Source of the DNA: Chloroflexota bacterium
GTDB lineage: Bacteria; Chloroflexota; Limnocylindria; Limnocylindrales; CSP1-4
Length of the DNA: 62,907 bases
NCBI GenBank assembly: GCA_003169735.1
Contig: PNAP01000107.1
Coordinates: 1-62,907 of the forward strand
Direction of reading: 5' to 3'
The position numbers were made by a program, and so were the translations under genes. The notes under the pieces were generated by a model. The model did not search any database. It had not been told where the DNA came from and saw only the letters and a program-made list of their open reading frames with translations. Numbering within the stretch: position 1 is the first letter of the stretch; every line of letters starts with the position of its first letter. Shown here piece after piece: positions 17,306-25,847 of the stretch.

Positions 17306-17578
17306 CTACGACTCGTCGTCTGGCGAGAGGTCGACGGCGCGGAGGCTCCCGCCGGCTTGCTCGACGAGGCGCTGGACGCGCAGCTCGGCGCCGGTGAGGA
17401 GCTTGGAGCAGTGGTCGTGCAGGGCGACGCCGCGTTCGTAGAGGTCGATCGAGTCCTCGAGGGCGAGGCCGCCGGTTTCGAGGCGCTGCACGACGGTCTG
17501 CAACTCGGCGAGTGCCTTGTCGAAGGGCAGCGCGGCGATGTCGGGGTTCGCGGCGGGAGTCGGCTGGGGCTCGGTCAC
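17306..17578 (-). CDS. xseB: Exodeoxyribonuclease VII small subunit
   Basis: 90 residues with the family's helical hairpin (FDKALAELQTVVQRLETGGLALEDSIDLYERGVALHDHC). It forms the elongated exonuclease VII with XseA, degrading single-stranded DNA. The GTG start overlaps the xseA stop as GTGA, giving coupled synthesis of the two subunits. Confidence 0.93.
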   Translation of the reverse strand: MTEPQPTPAANPDIAALPFDKALAELQTVVQRLETGGLALEDSIDLYERGVALHDHCSKLLTGAELRVQRLVEQAGGSLRAVDLSPDDES

Positions 17579-18966
17579 GGTGTCGAGTCTCGCACGCGCT
17601 CGATGCGCGCGTCCAACTCGCCGTGCGCAACGCGGATCTGGAGCGCATCGCCGGGTGAGGTCGCGGCCGCGTCACGGACGACCGCGCCGCTCGCGTCGCG
17701 CACGATGGCGTACCCGCGCTCCAGCGTGGCGAACGGCCCAAGAGCGCTCAGACCAGCCTCCAGCCGTCCAAGGTCGGTCCGGGCTCGGGCGAGTCGGCCC
17801 TGCAGCAGCATCGGCAGTCGATCGTTCGCCCGTCCGACCCGACCGCGGTCGACTTCCAGCCGGCCCTCCACCACCCGCGTCGCCCGATCGAGCAGGAGGC
17901 CGACCCGCTCGCGCTCGGCGGCGAGGTAGGCGCTCGGGCGAAACGATTCGAGCGCGCGGTATTCCGCGCCCAGCTGCTGACGCGGCGAGGCGATGGTCCG
18001 GGCGACAGCGCCGCCGAGCCGCCCGGCGAGGACGCGCAACACGGCTTCCTGGTCGGCGCGGGATGGCACGGCCAGTTCGGCCGCCACAGATGGCGTGGCG
18101 GCACGGACATCGGCCGCGAATTCGGCCAGCGTGACATCCGTCTCGTGGCCGACGCCGACCACGATCGGACACGGATGTGCCGCCACAGCCCGCACGACCG
18201 CCTCCTCGTTGAACGGCCACAGATCCTCCAGCGACCCGCCGCCGCGCGCCAGGATGACGACGTCCGTGCCGCGCCCCGTGGTCGGGTCGGTCCAGCGGGC
18301 GAGCCGGCGCAGCGCGGCCACGATCGTGGGCGCCGCGCCAACGCCCTGTACCTGGCACGCCGAAACGACGACGCGGACCATCGGCCAGCGCCGCGCGAGG
18401 ACCTTGCGCATGTCCTGGAGGACGGCCCCGGACAGGCTCGTGGCGATGCCGATGGTGCGCGGCCACGCCGGGAGCGGCCGCTTGCGGGTGGCGTCGAAGA
18501 GCCCCTCGGCGGACAGCTGCGCCTTGAGCGCCTCGAATCGCAGTGCCAGGTCGCCGAAGCCCGCCGGCTGGATGGTGTCGACGTAGAGCTGGTAGGTGCC
18601 CTGAGGCTCGAATACGTCGATGCGCCCGTGCGCCACGAGGCGCAACCCGGTCCGCGGCTCGAACGGGATGGCCATCCGGTCGTCGCGAAAGATCATGCAG
18701 CGCAGCTGCGCGCGCTCGTCCTTGAGCGTGAAGTAACAATGCCCGGCCGAGCTGATGCTGACCTGACCAACCTCGCCCTCGACCCACAGGTCGCGCAGTC
18801 CGGGCGCCTCGCGCAGGGAATCGCGGATGACGCGGGTGAGTTCGCCGACCAGCAGGATCCGCGGGCCGCGGCTGGTCTTCGCCTGTCCTGGGACAGCCTC
18901 GGGCGCGCCGCGCGCGATGAACTCCTCGAACGGGAGGCGCGGCTGGTCGTCCGGCGGTCTCGTCAT
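17575..18966 (-). CDS. xseA: Exodeoxyribonuclease VII large subunit
   Basis: 463 residues with an N-terminal OB-fold (LRDLWVEGEVGQVSISSAGHCYFTLKDERAQLRCMIF), a catalytic central domain (IVVGVGHETDVTLAEFAADVRAATPSVAAEL) and a coiled-coil C-terminal half for XseB binding. Cuts single-stranded DNA in both directions. ATG start 22 nt after the efp stop; the efp-xseA-xseB neighbourhood is common. Confidence 0.95.
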   Translation of the reverse strand: MTRPPDDQPRLPFEEFIARGAPEAVPGQAKTSRGPRILLVGELTRVIRDSLREAPGLRDLWVEGEVGQVSISSAGHCYFTLKDERAQLRCMIFRDDRMAIPFEPRTGLRLVAHGRIDVFEPQGTYQLYVDTIQPAGFGDLALRFEALKAQLSAEGLFDATRKRPLPAWPRTIGIATSLSGAVLQDMRKVLARRWPMVRVVVSACQVQGVGAAPTIVAALRRLARWTDPTTGRGTDVVILARGGGSLEDLWPFNEEAVVRAVAAHPCPIVVGVGHETDVTLAEFAADVRAATPSVAAELAVPSRADQEAVLRVLAGRLGGAVARTIASPRQQLGAEYRALESFRPSAYLAAERERVGLLLDRATRVVEGRLEVDRGRVGRANDRLPMLLQGRLARARTDLGRLEAGLSALGPFATLERGYAIVRDASGAVVRDAAATSPGDALQIRVAHGELDARIERVRDSTP

Positions 18967-18988
18967 GCGACGATCGTTGCGCTCGAGC

Positions 18989-19546
18989 CTAGACGCGCGT
19001 CTGGTACTCGCCCGTCCGGGTATCGATCCGGATCGTGTCGCCCTCGGCCACGAAGATGGGCACGCTCACCACGAACCCGGTCTCGGTCGTCGCCGGCTTG
19101 CGCGCGCCGCTCTGCGTGTCGCCGGCGAAGCCCGGCTCGGTCTCGGTGACCTTCAAGTCGACCGTGACGGGGAGCTCGACGCCGATGGTCTCGTTCTCGT
19201 AGGTCGTCCGGTCGAGCGTCATGCCGTCCTTGAGGTAGTTCACGGCATCGTCGAGCTGCTCCGCGTTGAGCGCGAACTGCTCGTACGACTCGAGGTCCAT
19301 GAAGTGATAGTCCGCGCCGTCGCGATACAGGAACTGGATGCCGCGCTTGTCCAGGAACGCGCGCGGCCACTTCTCACCGGCCTGGAAACTGCGCTCGACC
19401 GTCTGGCCGCGCTTGATATTGCGCAGCTTGATCTTCACCTGCGCCGAGCCACGGCCCATCTTGATGTGGTGGTAGTCGAGGATCTGCCAGAGCTCTCCGT
19501 CGAGTTCGATGGCGATCCCCTTGCGCAGGTCACCGGTCGAGATCAT
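18989..19546 (-). CDS. efp: Translation elongation factor P with an arginine at the loop tip
   Basis: EF-P relieves ribosome stalling at polyproline. 185 residues in the three-barrel fold. The tip loop reads HHIKMGRGSAQ, so the residue normally modified (Lys in the PGKG loop) is R32, and the preceding proline is Met. R32 is rhamnosylated by EarP in Pseudomonas, but no EarP gene is in the window; other lineages carry Arg without that system. A GGAG lies 12 nt before the ATG. Confidence 0.96.
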   Translation of the reverse strand: MISTGDLRKGIAIELDGELWQILDYHHIKMGRGSAQVKIKLRNIKRGQTVERSFQAGEKWPRAFLDKRGIQFLYRDGADYHFMDLESYEQFALNAEQLDDAVNYLKDGMTLDRTTYENETIGVELPVTVDLKVTETEPGFAGDTQSGARKPATTETGFVVSVPIFVAEGDTIRIDTRTGEYQTRV

Positions 19547-19597
19547 GGGTTCGGGGTACTCCTTGGGCGCGGTCGGACGAACAAGGGCGGGCGGCCG

Positions 19598-19603
19598 ATT
19601 CTA
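19598..19603 (-). promoter_or_regulatory. -10 box (TAGAAT) upstream of efp
   Basis: TAGAAT begins at the pepP stop codon and lies 51 nt before the efp ATG. No clear -35. It would allow efp-xseAB transcription independent of pepP. Confidence 0.4.
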
Positions 19604-20809
19604 CCCGCCGACGACGGTGACCTCGCGCGGGAACAGCGTGATCCGCTCCAAGCGCCGCGTGGCGGGGTCGAAGGTCACGAGGTCCTCGATGCGGACGCCG
19701 GTCTGGCCGTCGAGGTAGATGCCGGGCTCCACCGAGAAGACCGTCGGTGAGGGGAGCGGCGCCTTGACGGCCAGGCGGCCGAGAGACGGCAGCTCGTGCG
19801 TGGCAAGCCCGATGCCGTGGCCCAGGCCATGGCCGAACTGCTCGCCGTAGCCGGCGGCCACGATGACATCGCGCGCGGCCTTGTCGATGTCACGGTTGAT
19901 GGGGTGCTCGCCGGCCGCGACGGCCGCGTCCAGGGCCGCGAACGCGGCGTCCTGCGCATCGGCTACGAGCTGGTAGATCTTCAGATCCAGAGCCGCGGGC
20001 TCGCCAATGAACAGGGTCCGCGTCATATCCGACCGATAGCCCGCCACCTGCGCCCCGAAGTCGAACAGCAGCACCTCGCCCGCGGCGACCTCGCGCGTGG
20101 TCGGAGAACCGTGGGGCAGCGCGGCACGTTCGCCGGCGAGGCACGCCACGCCGAACGCCAACGCCTCGGCGCCGTTGGTGCGCATCTCCCACTCCAGCGC
20201 CAGCGCCAGCTCGTGCTCGGTGACGCCCGGCCGGATCTGGGGCAGCAACCGCTCCAGCGCCGCGTCGGCGACGGCGCACGACGACGCCACGCGCTCCAGC
20301 TCGGCCGCTTCCTTGGTCTGCCGCAGGTCCTCGATCCAGCCCTCGGCCGGCACGAACTCCACATCGGGCGATGCGGCGGCCAACCGACCCCACGTGGCGT
20401 GCGACACGAAACCCGCCTCCATGCCGATCCGCTTCACCGGCCCGGCCAGCGACGCGATCATCTTCGGCCACATCTCGAGCAGGTCGTTGTAGACGTTCTC
20501 GATGCGCGCGTCCGGACACTCCTCGCGCGCCTGGATGGTGTAGCGCGAGTCGGCCAGGACGACGACCTCATCGGGCGAGATGAAGAACTGGCCCGACACG
20601 CCCGAGACCTTCTCCTCACCCTCGCCAAGGTCGAGCCCGGTCAGATAGCGCGTGTTCTCGCGGCGGACACCGAAGTAGGCCTGGACGTTCTCAGCGGCCA
20701 TCCGCTCCCGGAAGCGTGCCAACCGTTTCGACCGCGCGAGCCGATCGGCTTCGCGCCAGCGGTCGAGGTCGGCCGGCGTCGGAGGCGCCAGTTTCGCGCC
20801 GAGGATCAT
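19601..20809 (-). CDS. pepP: Xaa-Pro aminopeptidase (M24)
   Basis: 402-residue pita-bread metallopeptidase that removes N-terminal residues before proline. An N-terminal creatinase-like domain precedes the catalytic domain, whose metal ligands are visible in LLFDFG (D), SDMTRT (D), GHGLGHGIGL (H), FSVEPG (E) and GVRIEDL (E). ATG 20809 is chosen because it starts the recognisable fold and leaves 25 nt to mltG. Xaa-Pro peptidase next to efp is a common pairing. Confidence 0.92.
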   Translation of the reverse strand: MILGAKLAPPTPADLDRWREADRLARSKRLARFRERMAAENVQAYFGVRRENTRYLTGLDLGEGEEKVSGVSGQFFISPDEVVVLADSRYTIQAREECPDARIENVYNDLLEMWPKMIASLAGPVKRIGMEAGFVSHATWGRLAAASPDVEFVPAEGWIEDLRQTKEAAELERVASSCAVADAALERLLPQIRPGVTEHELALALEWEMRTNGAEALAFGVACLAGERAALPHGSPTTREVAAGEVLLFDFGAQVAGYRSDMTRTLFIGEPAALDLKIYQLVADAQDAAFAALDAAVAAGEHPINRDIDKAARDVIVAAGYGEQFGHGLGHGIGLATHELPSLGRLAVKAPLPSPTVFSVEPGIYLDGQTGVRIEDLVTFDPATRRLERITLFPREVTVVGG

Positions 20810-20834
20810 CGGCCGATGGCCGCGTCGCAGGGAT

Positions 20835-22175
20835 TCACTTGCCCGCGCACTGGGCGATGTGAGCGGCGTGTTCCGCTGCCGTCTTCTCGAACCAGGTGCC
20901 GCCCGAGCCATCGCACTTGGCGAAGAAGTAGATATACCCGCCGCTGGTATCCGGGGCGAGCGCCGCCTGGATCGACGCCAGCGAGGGCGACGTGATCGGC
21001 CAATCCGGCAGTCCGGTCGACTGCCACGTCTGGAAGCTGGCCAGGTCGGCCGGGACTGCGACGTTGGTCAGGTCCGCGACGCCAAGGAGCCCCCAGAAGA
21101 GGTAGGTCGGCCAATCGGTGATCGGCATCGCGCGCAACTTCCCGGTATCGACGGCATAGATGACCGTCGGCTCGGAGTTGAGCAACTTGACCCCGTTGGC
21201 CAGGCCCTTCAGGCGGTTGGTGTAGACGCCGGCGATCTGCGCTCGGTCCGAATCGAGCTTGGCTTCTCGCTCGACGATGCTGGCCAGGACCATCACGTCG
21301 TAGAAGTTGACTTTGGGGTCGGCCGCGGCCTGCGCGTAGACGGCCTGCATGTCCGCCGTCCACTTGTCGAGCAGGATGCGCATGAGCTGGTCGGCGTTGG
21401 TGGTCGGATCGACCTCGATGGTGCCCGAGCCGAGGAATCCCTCGATGCTGTTGCCCTGCGGGATGACGCTCATCCAGGGGTAGTCGCTGCGATAGGCATC
21501 GGGGTGCAGTGCCAGGTTGTAGAAGTCCTGGGCGTTGATCTGGGCGTATGGCTTCGGCGGCACCTGGCAGTTGCCGTTCGTGTCCACGACGCCGCATTCA
21601 AGGAGCGCCGTGAGCTGCTCGATGCGACTCCCTGTCCGGATGCCGATCCCTGGCCGCCCGATGAGCACCTTCACCACCACCGGGTCGGGTGGCTGCTGGA
21701 GCCGGGCGACGATCGCCGATGGTGTCATCGTCTTGTTGAGGCTGTAGGTCCCGACCTGGTTCTTGCCGTCCAGGTTCTGGGTGATGACGAGGTACTCGAA
21801 GACGAGTGGGTCGCTGATGAGGCCGGCGTCGGCCAGGCTCTGGGCGATCTGCGACGTCGTCTGGCCGGCGGTGACGCTGAATTCGATGGGCGTGGCCTCG
21901 GTCCCGATCGGGTCGTTCAGCGACGCGCCGAGGTCGGACTTGATGACATCCGAGATGAACGGCCAGTTGAGCGTCTGGGGGTTGTCACGGGCCATGCCCC
22001 GGGCGAAGTCACGGAACGCCGGTCCGGCAACGACGACGGCCCCGCCGACGACGACCACGGCCAGCAGGACGATGACCACGAAGCCGCGCAGGGTGCTCGG
22101 TCCGCGGCGGCGCGGTCGGTAGGTGCCGCTCCGGATCTCGACGCCCGGCAGCCGGCCTCTTCCCTGGACGGTCAA
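20835..22175 (-). CDS. mltG: Endolytic murein transglycosylase MltG-like
   Basis: 446 residues: cytoplasmic basic tail, one transmembrane helix (about 29-50), LysM-like segment and YceG catalytic domain with LASIVEREAK (catalytic E302). MltG cleaves nascent glycan strands and sets their length. The segment usually reading EG-L-PDTY is divergent here (EGFLGSGT). TTG start overlapping the ruvX stop as TTGA. The alaS-ruvX-mltG order supports the call. Confidence 0.92.
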   Translation of the reverse strand: MTVQGRGRLPGVEIRSGTYRPRRRGPSTLRGFVVIVLLAVVVVGGAVVVAGPAFRDFARGMARDNPQTLNWPFISDVIKSDLGASLNDPIGTEATPIEFSVTAGQTTSQIAQSLADAGLISDPLVFEYLVITQNLDGKNQVGTYSLNKTMTPSAIVARLQQPPDPVVVKVLIGRPGIGIRTGSRIEQLTALLECGVVDTNGNCQVPPKPYAQINAQDFYNLALHPDAYRSDYPWMSVIPQGNSIEGFLGSGTIEVDPTTNADQLMRILLDKWTADMQAVYAQAAADPKVNFYDVMVLASIVEREAKLDSDRAQIAGVYTNRLKGLANGVKLLNSEPTVIYAVDTGKLRAMPITDWPTYLFWGLLGVADLTNVAVPADLASFQTWQSTGLPDWPITSPSLASIQAALAPDTSGGYIYFFAKCDGSGGTWFEKTAAEHAAHIAQCAGK

Positions 22176-22654
22176 TGCTCGACCCCTGCTCGCGCTTCCA
22201 TCTCGGCGCGCAGGATACCCGCCGCCGCCTCACGGTCGATCCGTGAGCGCTGCGCGCGGCGGGCCCGCTGCGACGGTGGCCCGCCGGCACTCCCCCTGCG
22301 CGCGCGCGGCAACCGCTCCTCAGCCGCGATGCTCGAGAAGCGCTCGTCGCGGAAGCGGACCGGCACCTCGAGCTCGTCACCGATGCCCTCCGCCCACGCT
22401 CGGGTCACGGCCGCCTGCTCCCCTTCCGAGCCGTCCAGTCGAAGTGGCAGGCCGACGACCAGCTCCGTGACGCGATGCTCGCTAACGAGCGTGGCGATGG
22501 CAGCCGCGTCGCGTGCCACATCCCGATGGTGGAGCGTCGCCAGAGCGCGGACCACGCCTGTCGTCGAATCCGCCACCGCACAGCCGATGCGCTGCTCGCC
22601 GAAGTCGAGGCCAAGGAGACGCCCAGGTGACGCGTCGTGCCGGGTCAAGGGCAT
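22172..22654 (-). CDS. ruvX: Putative pre-16S rRNA nuclease RuvX/YqgF
   Basis: 160-residue RNase H-fold protein: LLGLDFGEQRIGCAVAD with the first catalytic Asp, LVVGLPLRLDGSEG and DERFSS. The family matures the 16S 5' end in E. coli. ATG 22654 overlaps the preceding stop by one base (TGATG). The C-terminus is unusually Arg/Ala-rich. Confidence 0.92.
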   Translation of the reverse strand: MPLTRHDASPGRLLGLDFGEQRIGCAVADSTTGVVRALATLHHRDVARDAAAIATLVSEHRVTELVVGLPLRLDGSEGEQAAVTRAWAEGIGDELEVPVRFRDERFSSIAAEERLPRARRGSAGGPPSQRARRAQRSRIDREAAAGILRAEMEARAGVEH

Positions 22655-24561
22655 CAAGGACTCCTCGGTTGCGCTTGGAGGATGGTCAGGTTGATCCGCC
22701 GCGGATCGTCGGGCACGGTCCCGATGAAGTCCGGCCAGGGCGTGATCTGGACCGTCCCGTAGGCGGCCAGTATGACGCGAGCCTGGTCGACGGTCTTGCC
22801 GCGGATGGCGCGGACGAGCGCGCCCTGATCGAGCGTGGCGTATTGCTGCGCCGTCGCCGTGGCCTCGTAGACGATGTTCCCGTCCACCACCTTCCCCGTT
22901 CCCGCGTTGGCGACGATGGTGTCGGGGAACAGATGCGACGTCCCCGTGGCGGAGGCTTGCAGGCGTTCTGCTGCGACCGCGGCGACGAGCCCCTCGTCGA
23001 CCGCCAGGACCGTGCCCGTACTCTGGGCGCTCAGGGTGAACGTGTCGGTCGTCTTGCCGACGATGTCCCCCGACGCCGGATCGGTCGTCGCCTTTTCTCG
23101 GGTACCGGTCGCTGGAAAGGAGACGAGGCCGCTCGGCGTCGTGGCGGGGTCGGTCAGCGCTTGAGCCAGACTGGCATCCAGTTTCGCGCTCAGCGAGGCG
23201 ACCGCGGCGTCGTAGTCATCCTTGGTGACGACCAGCGTCTCGGTATGCGAACCACCGGTGGTCGGATCGGCGTTGGTGACCTTGACGAGTTGCGTGGCGA
23301 AGGCGTCGGGTACGGTCGTGATGGCCCCGGCATCGACGTTCCCGCGCGTCCCCGCATTGACCGCCTTGATCGTCGCGTCAACGGTCGAGGGGCCGTTGGC
23401 GAAGGTCGCCTTGTCAAGGGTCACGGGCTCGGTCGTCAGGAACGCCAGCCCGGAATCGGTCGTGACCTTGGTCCCTTCGGGGATGGGCACCTGGAAGAGC
23501 GTGTTCTCGCTCGTGAAGGTGACCGTGCCGGTCGCACTCGTCTCGACCACATCCGTGCCGGTGGCCGGGAAGTCGTCCGTGGCGCTGAGGGGGATATCGA
23601 CCTTCTGCGCGGGCACCACCGCCTTGTCAGGGTCGGAGACGGCGACCGATGGATCAGCCGTCACTTCGACGGTCAGTGGCCCGGCGGTCGTCGTGAGCGG
23701 TTCGATGGTCACGGTCACGTTCGGGAGGTAGAGGTACGCGGCGTAAAGGGCACCGCCGATCAGCCCGGCGATGATGGCGAGGCGGACGACCCAGCCGAAC
23801 AGGCGACGGCGAACCGATCGGCCGCGGGCACGGGCCGGCCGCCGGGCCGCCTCTTCTCGCTGCCACGCGTCGGTGGGCGGCACAGTGGCCGGAGTCCCGG
23901 GATGCGGCATCTGGTGACTGGCCGATGAGCGCGGCAGGACGCGCGTCGCTTCCAGGTCGGGTCCGTTCGGCGGCGCGAAGGCCTGGCTCACCGGCCGGAT
24001 CCCCGGCACGGCCGGCTGGTTCGGCGCGGGCGTGGCGCGGATGGGCGTGCCGCTTCGGACGCTCGGGGCGCTTGGCGCGCTGGGCGCGACCGATGGCGGC
24101 GGAGATGTCGGCGCCTGCATCGACGCGGCTGCGTTGGTGGCACTCGCGCTCCGGCGGGCCTGGGCGGCCGTCGGTTCGACCGGCGTGGCGGAGATCATGC
24201 CCGTCGTCAGCGACGCCGGCATCGCGCTGTCCATGATCGGTGGCACCGGTGCCGCGCCGATCGATGGCGGCGCGCCCGTGGGCGCTGCTGGCGGCATGGC
24301 CACTTCTGCCTCTTCGAGCGACCCATAGGCGGGCATCCCGGCCGAGATGGCCAGCGAGCGCACGCCGGCCTCGCGGCTGACCATCGCCACCATCACGTTC
24401 CGTTCCTGCGCCTCCCGGGCGAGCAGGCGGAAGTTGATCCGGCTGGTCGCGATGCGCGACCCGGGCGGCAGGACGAGGATGAACCGCCGGTCGTCGGCAG
24501 TGCGCAGACGGGCGACCGCGTCGGTGATCTCGTCGTCGATCTCGAGATAGCAAACCGTCAT
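22654..24561 (-). CDS. Single-pass envelope protein with N-terminal cytoplasmic domain (baseplate-J-like outer domain)
   Basis: 635 residues in three parts. Residues 1-88 form a small alpha/beta domain (RRFILVLPPGSRIATSRINFRLLAREAQERN...). Residues 88-250 are a Pro/Ala/Ser-rich disordered linker ending in a basic stretch. A transmembrane helix (257-279) follows, then about 355 residues of Thr/Val-rich beta-structure outside. This architecture recalls the non-phage baseplate-J-like proteins found next to FtsA/PilM-like genes in Patescibacteria and Firmicutes; the match is from memory and the function is unknown. It sits 18 nt after the FtsA-like gene and overlaps ruvX, so the pair belongs to the alaS operon. 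Confidence 0.7.
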   Translation of the reverse strand: MTVCYLEIDDEITDAVARLRTADDRRFILVLPPGSRIATSRINFRLLAREAQERNVMVAMVSREAGVRSLAISAGMPAYGSLEEAEVAMPPAAPTGAPPSIGAAPVPPIMDSAMPASLTTGMISATPVEPTAAQARRSASATNAAASMQAPTSPPPSVAPSAPSAPSVRSGTPIRATPAPNQPAVPGIRPVSQAFAPPNGPDLEATRVLPRSSASHQMPHPGTPATVPPTDAWQREEAARRPARARGRSVRRRLFGWVVRLAIIAGLIGGALYAAYLYLPNVTVTIEPLTTTAGPLTVEVTADPSVAVSDPDKAVVPAQKVDIPLSATDDFPATGTDVVETSATGTVTFTSENTLFQVPIPEGTKVTTDSGLAFLTTEPVTLDKATFANGPSTVDATIKAVNAGTRGNVDAGAITTVPDAFATQLVKVTNADPTTGGSHTETLVVTKDDYDAAVASLSAKLDASLAQALTDPATTPSGLVSFPATGTREKATTDPASGDIVGKTTDTFTLSAQSTGTVLAVDEGLVAAVAAERLQASATGTSHLFPDTIVANAGTGKVVDGNIVYEATATAQQYATLDQGALVRAIRGKTVDQARVILAAYGTVQITPWPDFIGTVPDDPRRINLTILQAQPRSP

Positions 24562-24579
24562 GGTTGCTAGGAGTCTGCC

Positions 24580-25842
24580 CTAGACGCGCATCACCCGCAG
24601 GACCTTCCGAAGGGCGGCGTCGAGCGGAGCCTCCGGTGCGGCCATCTCGATGGCCTGGAACGCAAGGCCGAGCGGCGGGATGTCCTGCACATCGACCAGC
24701 AGCCCGGTCGCGTCGCCGATGGCCTCGACCTGGCCGGGTTCGATGGTCTCGACCTGCGGTGGCCGCGAGAACGGGAGGTGCCGCGCGAAGGCAGGGTCGC
24801 GCAGCGCGGCCGGGATCTGGGGCAGTCGCGAGCCGCCGCCGCACAGGTAGATGCGACCGGGCAGCAGCGCGTTCTTGCCGAACTCCTCGAGCACCAGTTC
24901 GATGCCGGCCGACCAGACCGCGACATCCTCGGCGATGATCGTCGCCACCTCGTCCGGCCGGTCAACGGCGACGCCCTTGGCAAAATCGACCTTGAGGTCC
25001 TCGGCACGCGCGAACGGCAGCTCCAGCCGATCGGCGAGCGACTTCGTGAAGGCGCGACCACCGAGCGCGAACATGCGCGTCCCTTCGACGCCGCCACTGC
25101 GGACGAGCGCGACGTCCGTGGTCCCTCCCCCGACGTCGATGAAGAGGGCACCGGCCTGCCCGACCTGATCGCCGCCAAGGCAGCGCGCCACCGCGTACGG
25201 CTCGGCGACGATGGCCAGCAGGTCAAGGTCGAGGCGGCTCGCCACGCTCTGCAGCGCGCCAAGGTGGACGAGCGGCGCGAAGGCGTTGAAGATGCTGATG
25301 CGCACATGGCGGCCCTGGAAGCCGACTGGGTTCGTGACCGCGTAGCCATCGATGGTCGCGCCGGTGACCGCCGCGTGGACGAGGCGGATGTCGACGTTGG
25401 GCAGGCCCGTCTCCCAGGTGATGGCGCGCTCCGCCTCATGGAGCGCTTCGCGCTGGACGCCGTCGATCAGCCGCTGGAGCTCCTGGTCGCTGATGGGCTG
25501 GTCCGGGCGCCTGCGCTCCTGGTCGTGGCTGATGGTGAAGCCCTTGACGAGCTCGCCGGCGATGCCGATGACCACCTGGGTCGAGCGGAAGCCGGCCATC
25601 TCCTCGGCTTCCTGGAGCGCGACCTGGCAGTTGTCGACGACGGCCGCGATGTCCGCCACGGTGCCGGACTGCATGTGCGACAGCCCCTGGCGCTTGCGCC
25701 CGACGCCGCGCACCACGCCGTGGCCTTCCTTGTCGATCTCGAAGACGAGCGCCTTGGCGAACTCCGTCCCGACATCGAGTGCGGTACAGGCCGCCAGGGC
25801 GTCCGGTCCGGGACGTTGGATGAGTCGCCGCCAGAACTCCAT
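24580..25842 (-). CDS. FtsA/PilM-like actin-fold ATPase
   Basis: 420-residue actin-superfamily protein. The phosphate-1 loop is ALDVGTEFAK (21-30), phosphate-2 FIDVGGGTTDVAL (234-246), and a CGGGSRLP adenosine motif lies near 340. The domain order fits FtsA/PilM/SHS2 proteins, but there is no clear C-terminal amphipathic membrane anchor. No ftsZ is nearby, so it need not be the division protein. The partner is most likely the downstream membrane protein. It starts 5 nt after the alaS stop. Confidence 0.85.
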   Translation of the reverse strand: MEFWRRLIQRPGPDALAACTALDVGTEFAKALVFEIDKEGHGVVRGVGRKRQGLSHMQSGTVADIAAVVDNCQVALQEAEEMAGFRSTQVVIGIAGELVKGFTISHDQERRRPDQPISDQELQRLIDGVQREALHEAERAITWETGLPNVDIRLVHAAVTGATIDGYAVTNPVGFQGRHVRISIFNAFAPLVHLGALQSVASRLDLDLLAIVAEPYAVARCLGGDQVGQAGALFIDVGGGTTDVALVRSGGVEGTRMFALGGRAFTKSLADRLELPFARAEDLKVDFAKGVAVDRPDEVATIIAEDVAVWSAGIELVLEEFGKNALLPGRIYLCGGGSRLPQIPAALRDPAFARHLPFSRPPQVETIEPGQVEAIGDATGLLVDVQDIPPLGLAFQAIEMAAPEAPLDAALRKVLRVMRV

Positions 25843-25847
25843 GCCGG

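Noticed and set aside
20859-22694. Plus-strand open frame of about 600 codons opposite mltG and ruvX
   Set aside because: Shadow frame; the minus-strand genes are motif-supported and joined by a TTGA overlap.
22654-24561. Baseplate-J-like outer domain as sign of a second prophage or secretion tail
   Set aside because: No tail, sheath or other phage gene nearby, it has a transmembrane helix, and it is embedded in the alaS operon.
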